Shown here: positions 63,683-64,000 of the stretch, one piece after another
Layout: each line of letters begins with the position of its first letter
Position numbering within the stretch: the first letter of the stretch is position 1
Source of the DNA: Collimonas sp. OK242
Lineage (GTDB): Bacteria; Pseudomonadota; Gammaproteobacteria; Burkholderiales; Burkholderiaceae_D
DNA: 64,000 nucleotides
Assembly (NCBI RefSeq): GCF_900107095.1
Contig: NZ_FNOR01000009.1
Location: 62,001-126,000 of the forward strand
Reading direction: 5' to 3'
Program-made: the position numbers and the translations under genes
Notes under the pieces: model-generated
Told to the model about the DNA's origin: nothing
What the model saw: the letters and a program-made list of their open reading frames with translations, nothing else
Database searches by the model: none

Positions 63683-64000
63683 GCTAGCCTCATCGGAATC
63701 TGCTGTGCCGCCATGAACTGCTTGGCTTCCTGCACAGTGTGTTGACCATAGTGGAAAATGCTCGCTGCCAGCACTGCATCGGCGCGGCCGATCTTGATGC
63801 CGTCGGCCAGGTCCTGCAAGCCGCCGACGCCGCCGGAGGCGATCACCGGAATCGTCACGGCATTGGAGACGCTGCTGGTCAGGGCCAGATCGAAACCGAC
63901 CTTGGTGCCGTCGCGGTCCATGCTGGTCAGTAAAATTTCACCCGCGCCCAGTTGCTCCATCTTCTGCGCCCACTCGATTGCATCGAGGCCGGTGGCTTTG
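63679..64000 (-). CDS. hisF: imidazole glycerol phosphate synthase cyclase subunit, C-terminal part (runs off the right edge)
   Basis: About 107 residues of the TIM-barrel HisF are visible: [20 protein letters not shown] (active-site Asp), [19 protein letters not shown] and the end [20 protein letters not shown]. The N-terminal half is outside the window. It makes IGP and AICAR with HisH. Confidence 0.97.
   Translation of the reverse strand, partial: KATGLDAIEWAQKMEQLGAGEILLTSMDRDGTKVGFDLALTSSVSNAVTIPVIASGGVGGLQDLADGIKIGRADAVLAASIFHYGQHTVQEAKQFMAAQQIPMRLA

Overview
This 64 kb window looks like a chromosomal segment of a betaproteobacterium (order Burkholderiales), most likely an Oxalobacteraceae member of the Collimonas/Herbaspirillum type. 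The evidence is gene content and order: hisF-hisI-hisE-hinT-tatABC next to a DegQ-type protease, coaD-rsmD facing ftsY-ftsE-ftsX, an aa3 oxidase operon with its assembly genes, and rsmB-DUF4390-ntrY-ntrX upstream of rpoH. The genus is an inference from protein style and was not checked. Nearly everything is housekeeping or catabolic. I see no prophage, insertion sequence, CRISPR array, tRNA or rRNA.

Layout. 1-4.4 kb: start of a MocR-type regulator, a MoaD/ThiS-like protein paired with an Asp-box beta-propeller protein, a dicarboxylate symporter and a cupin. 4.4-13.8 kb: an RpiR regulator, isoaspartyl peptidase, GsiABCD-type peptide ABC transporter, DmpA-type aminopeptidase and M55 D-aminopeptidase, all on one strand as a peptide uptake and degradation operon. 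13.9-25.6 kb: a LysR-like remnant, MOSC protein, ferredoxin, coaD, rsmD, ftsY, ftsEX, AraC regulator, DMT exporter, lipoprotein, DUF1840, hydrolase, LysE exporter and rsmB. 25.7-31 kb: DUF4390, NtrY kinase, an NtrX-like regulator without an AAA+ domain, a degenerate G3E GTPase-like protein, and rpoH behind a perfect CIRCE operator. 31-41 kb: cytochrome c oxidase and heme A biosynthesis, almost all on the minus strand (DUF2244, ctaC, ctaD, a 35-residue protein, ctaG, DUF2970, ctaE, surf1, SCO-like, ctaA, ctaB, sco). 41.3-45.8 kb: DsrE-like protein, a valine/isobutyrate-type acyl-CoA cluster and a fasciclin protein. 46 kb: rnpB. 46.5-49.7 kb: D-amino-acid dehydrogenase with an ornithine-cyclodeaminase-like reductase, MarC and an entericidin-like lipoprotein. 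49.8-57 kb: fatty acid beta-oxidation operon under a TetR regulator. 57.4-64 kb: Hsp15, Nif3-like protein, DegQ/DegS-type protease, DUF2461, tatCBA, hinT, hisE, hisI and partial hisF.

Points most worth a second look: (1) a dispersed hairpin family, four copies between cotranscribed genes, whose outer sequence is conserved while the inner stem changes but stays paired; (2) a CIRCE operator over the likely rpoH promoter; (3) the MoaD-like/Asp-box gene pair; (4) the NtrX-like regulator lacking its ATPase, followed by a G3E-like protein that lost its P-loop but kept its Cys motif; (5) a 106-base inverted-repeat element in the beta-oxidation operon; (6) a TGACGTT/AACGTCA operator before the isobutyryl-CoA cluster. 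I did not find a wholly new defence or mobile system.
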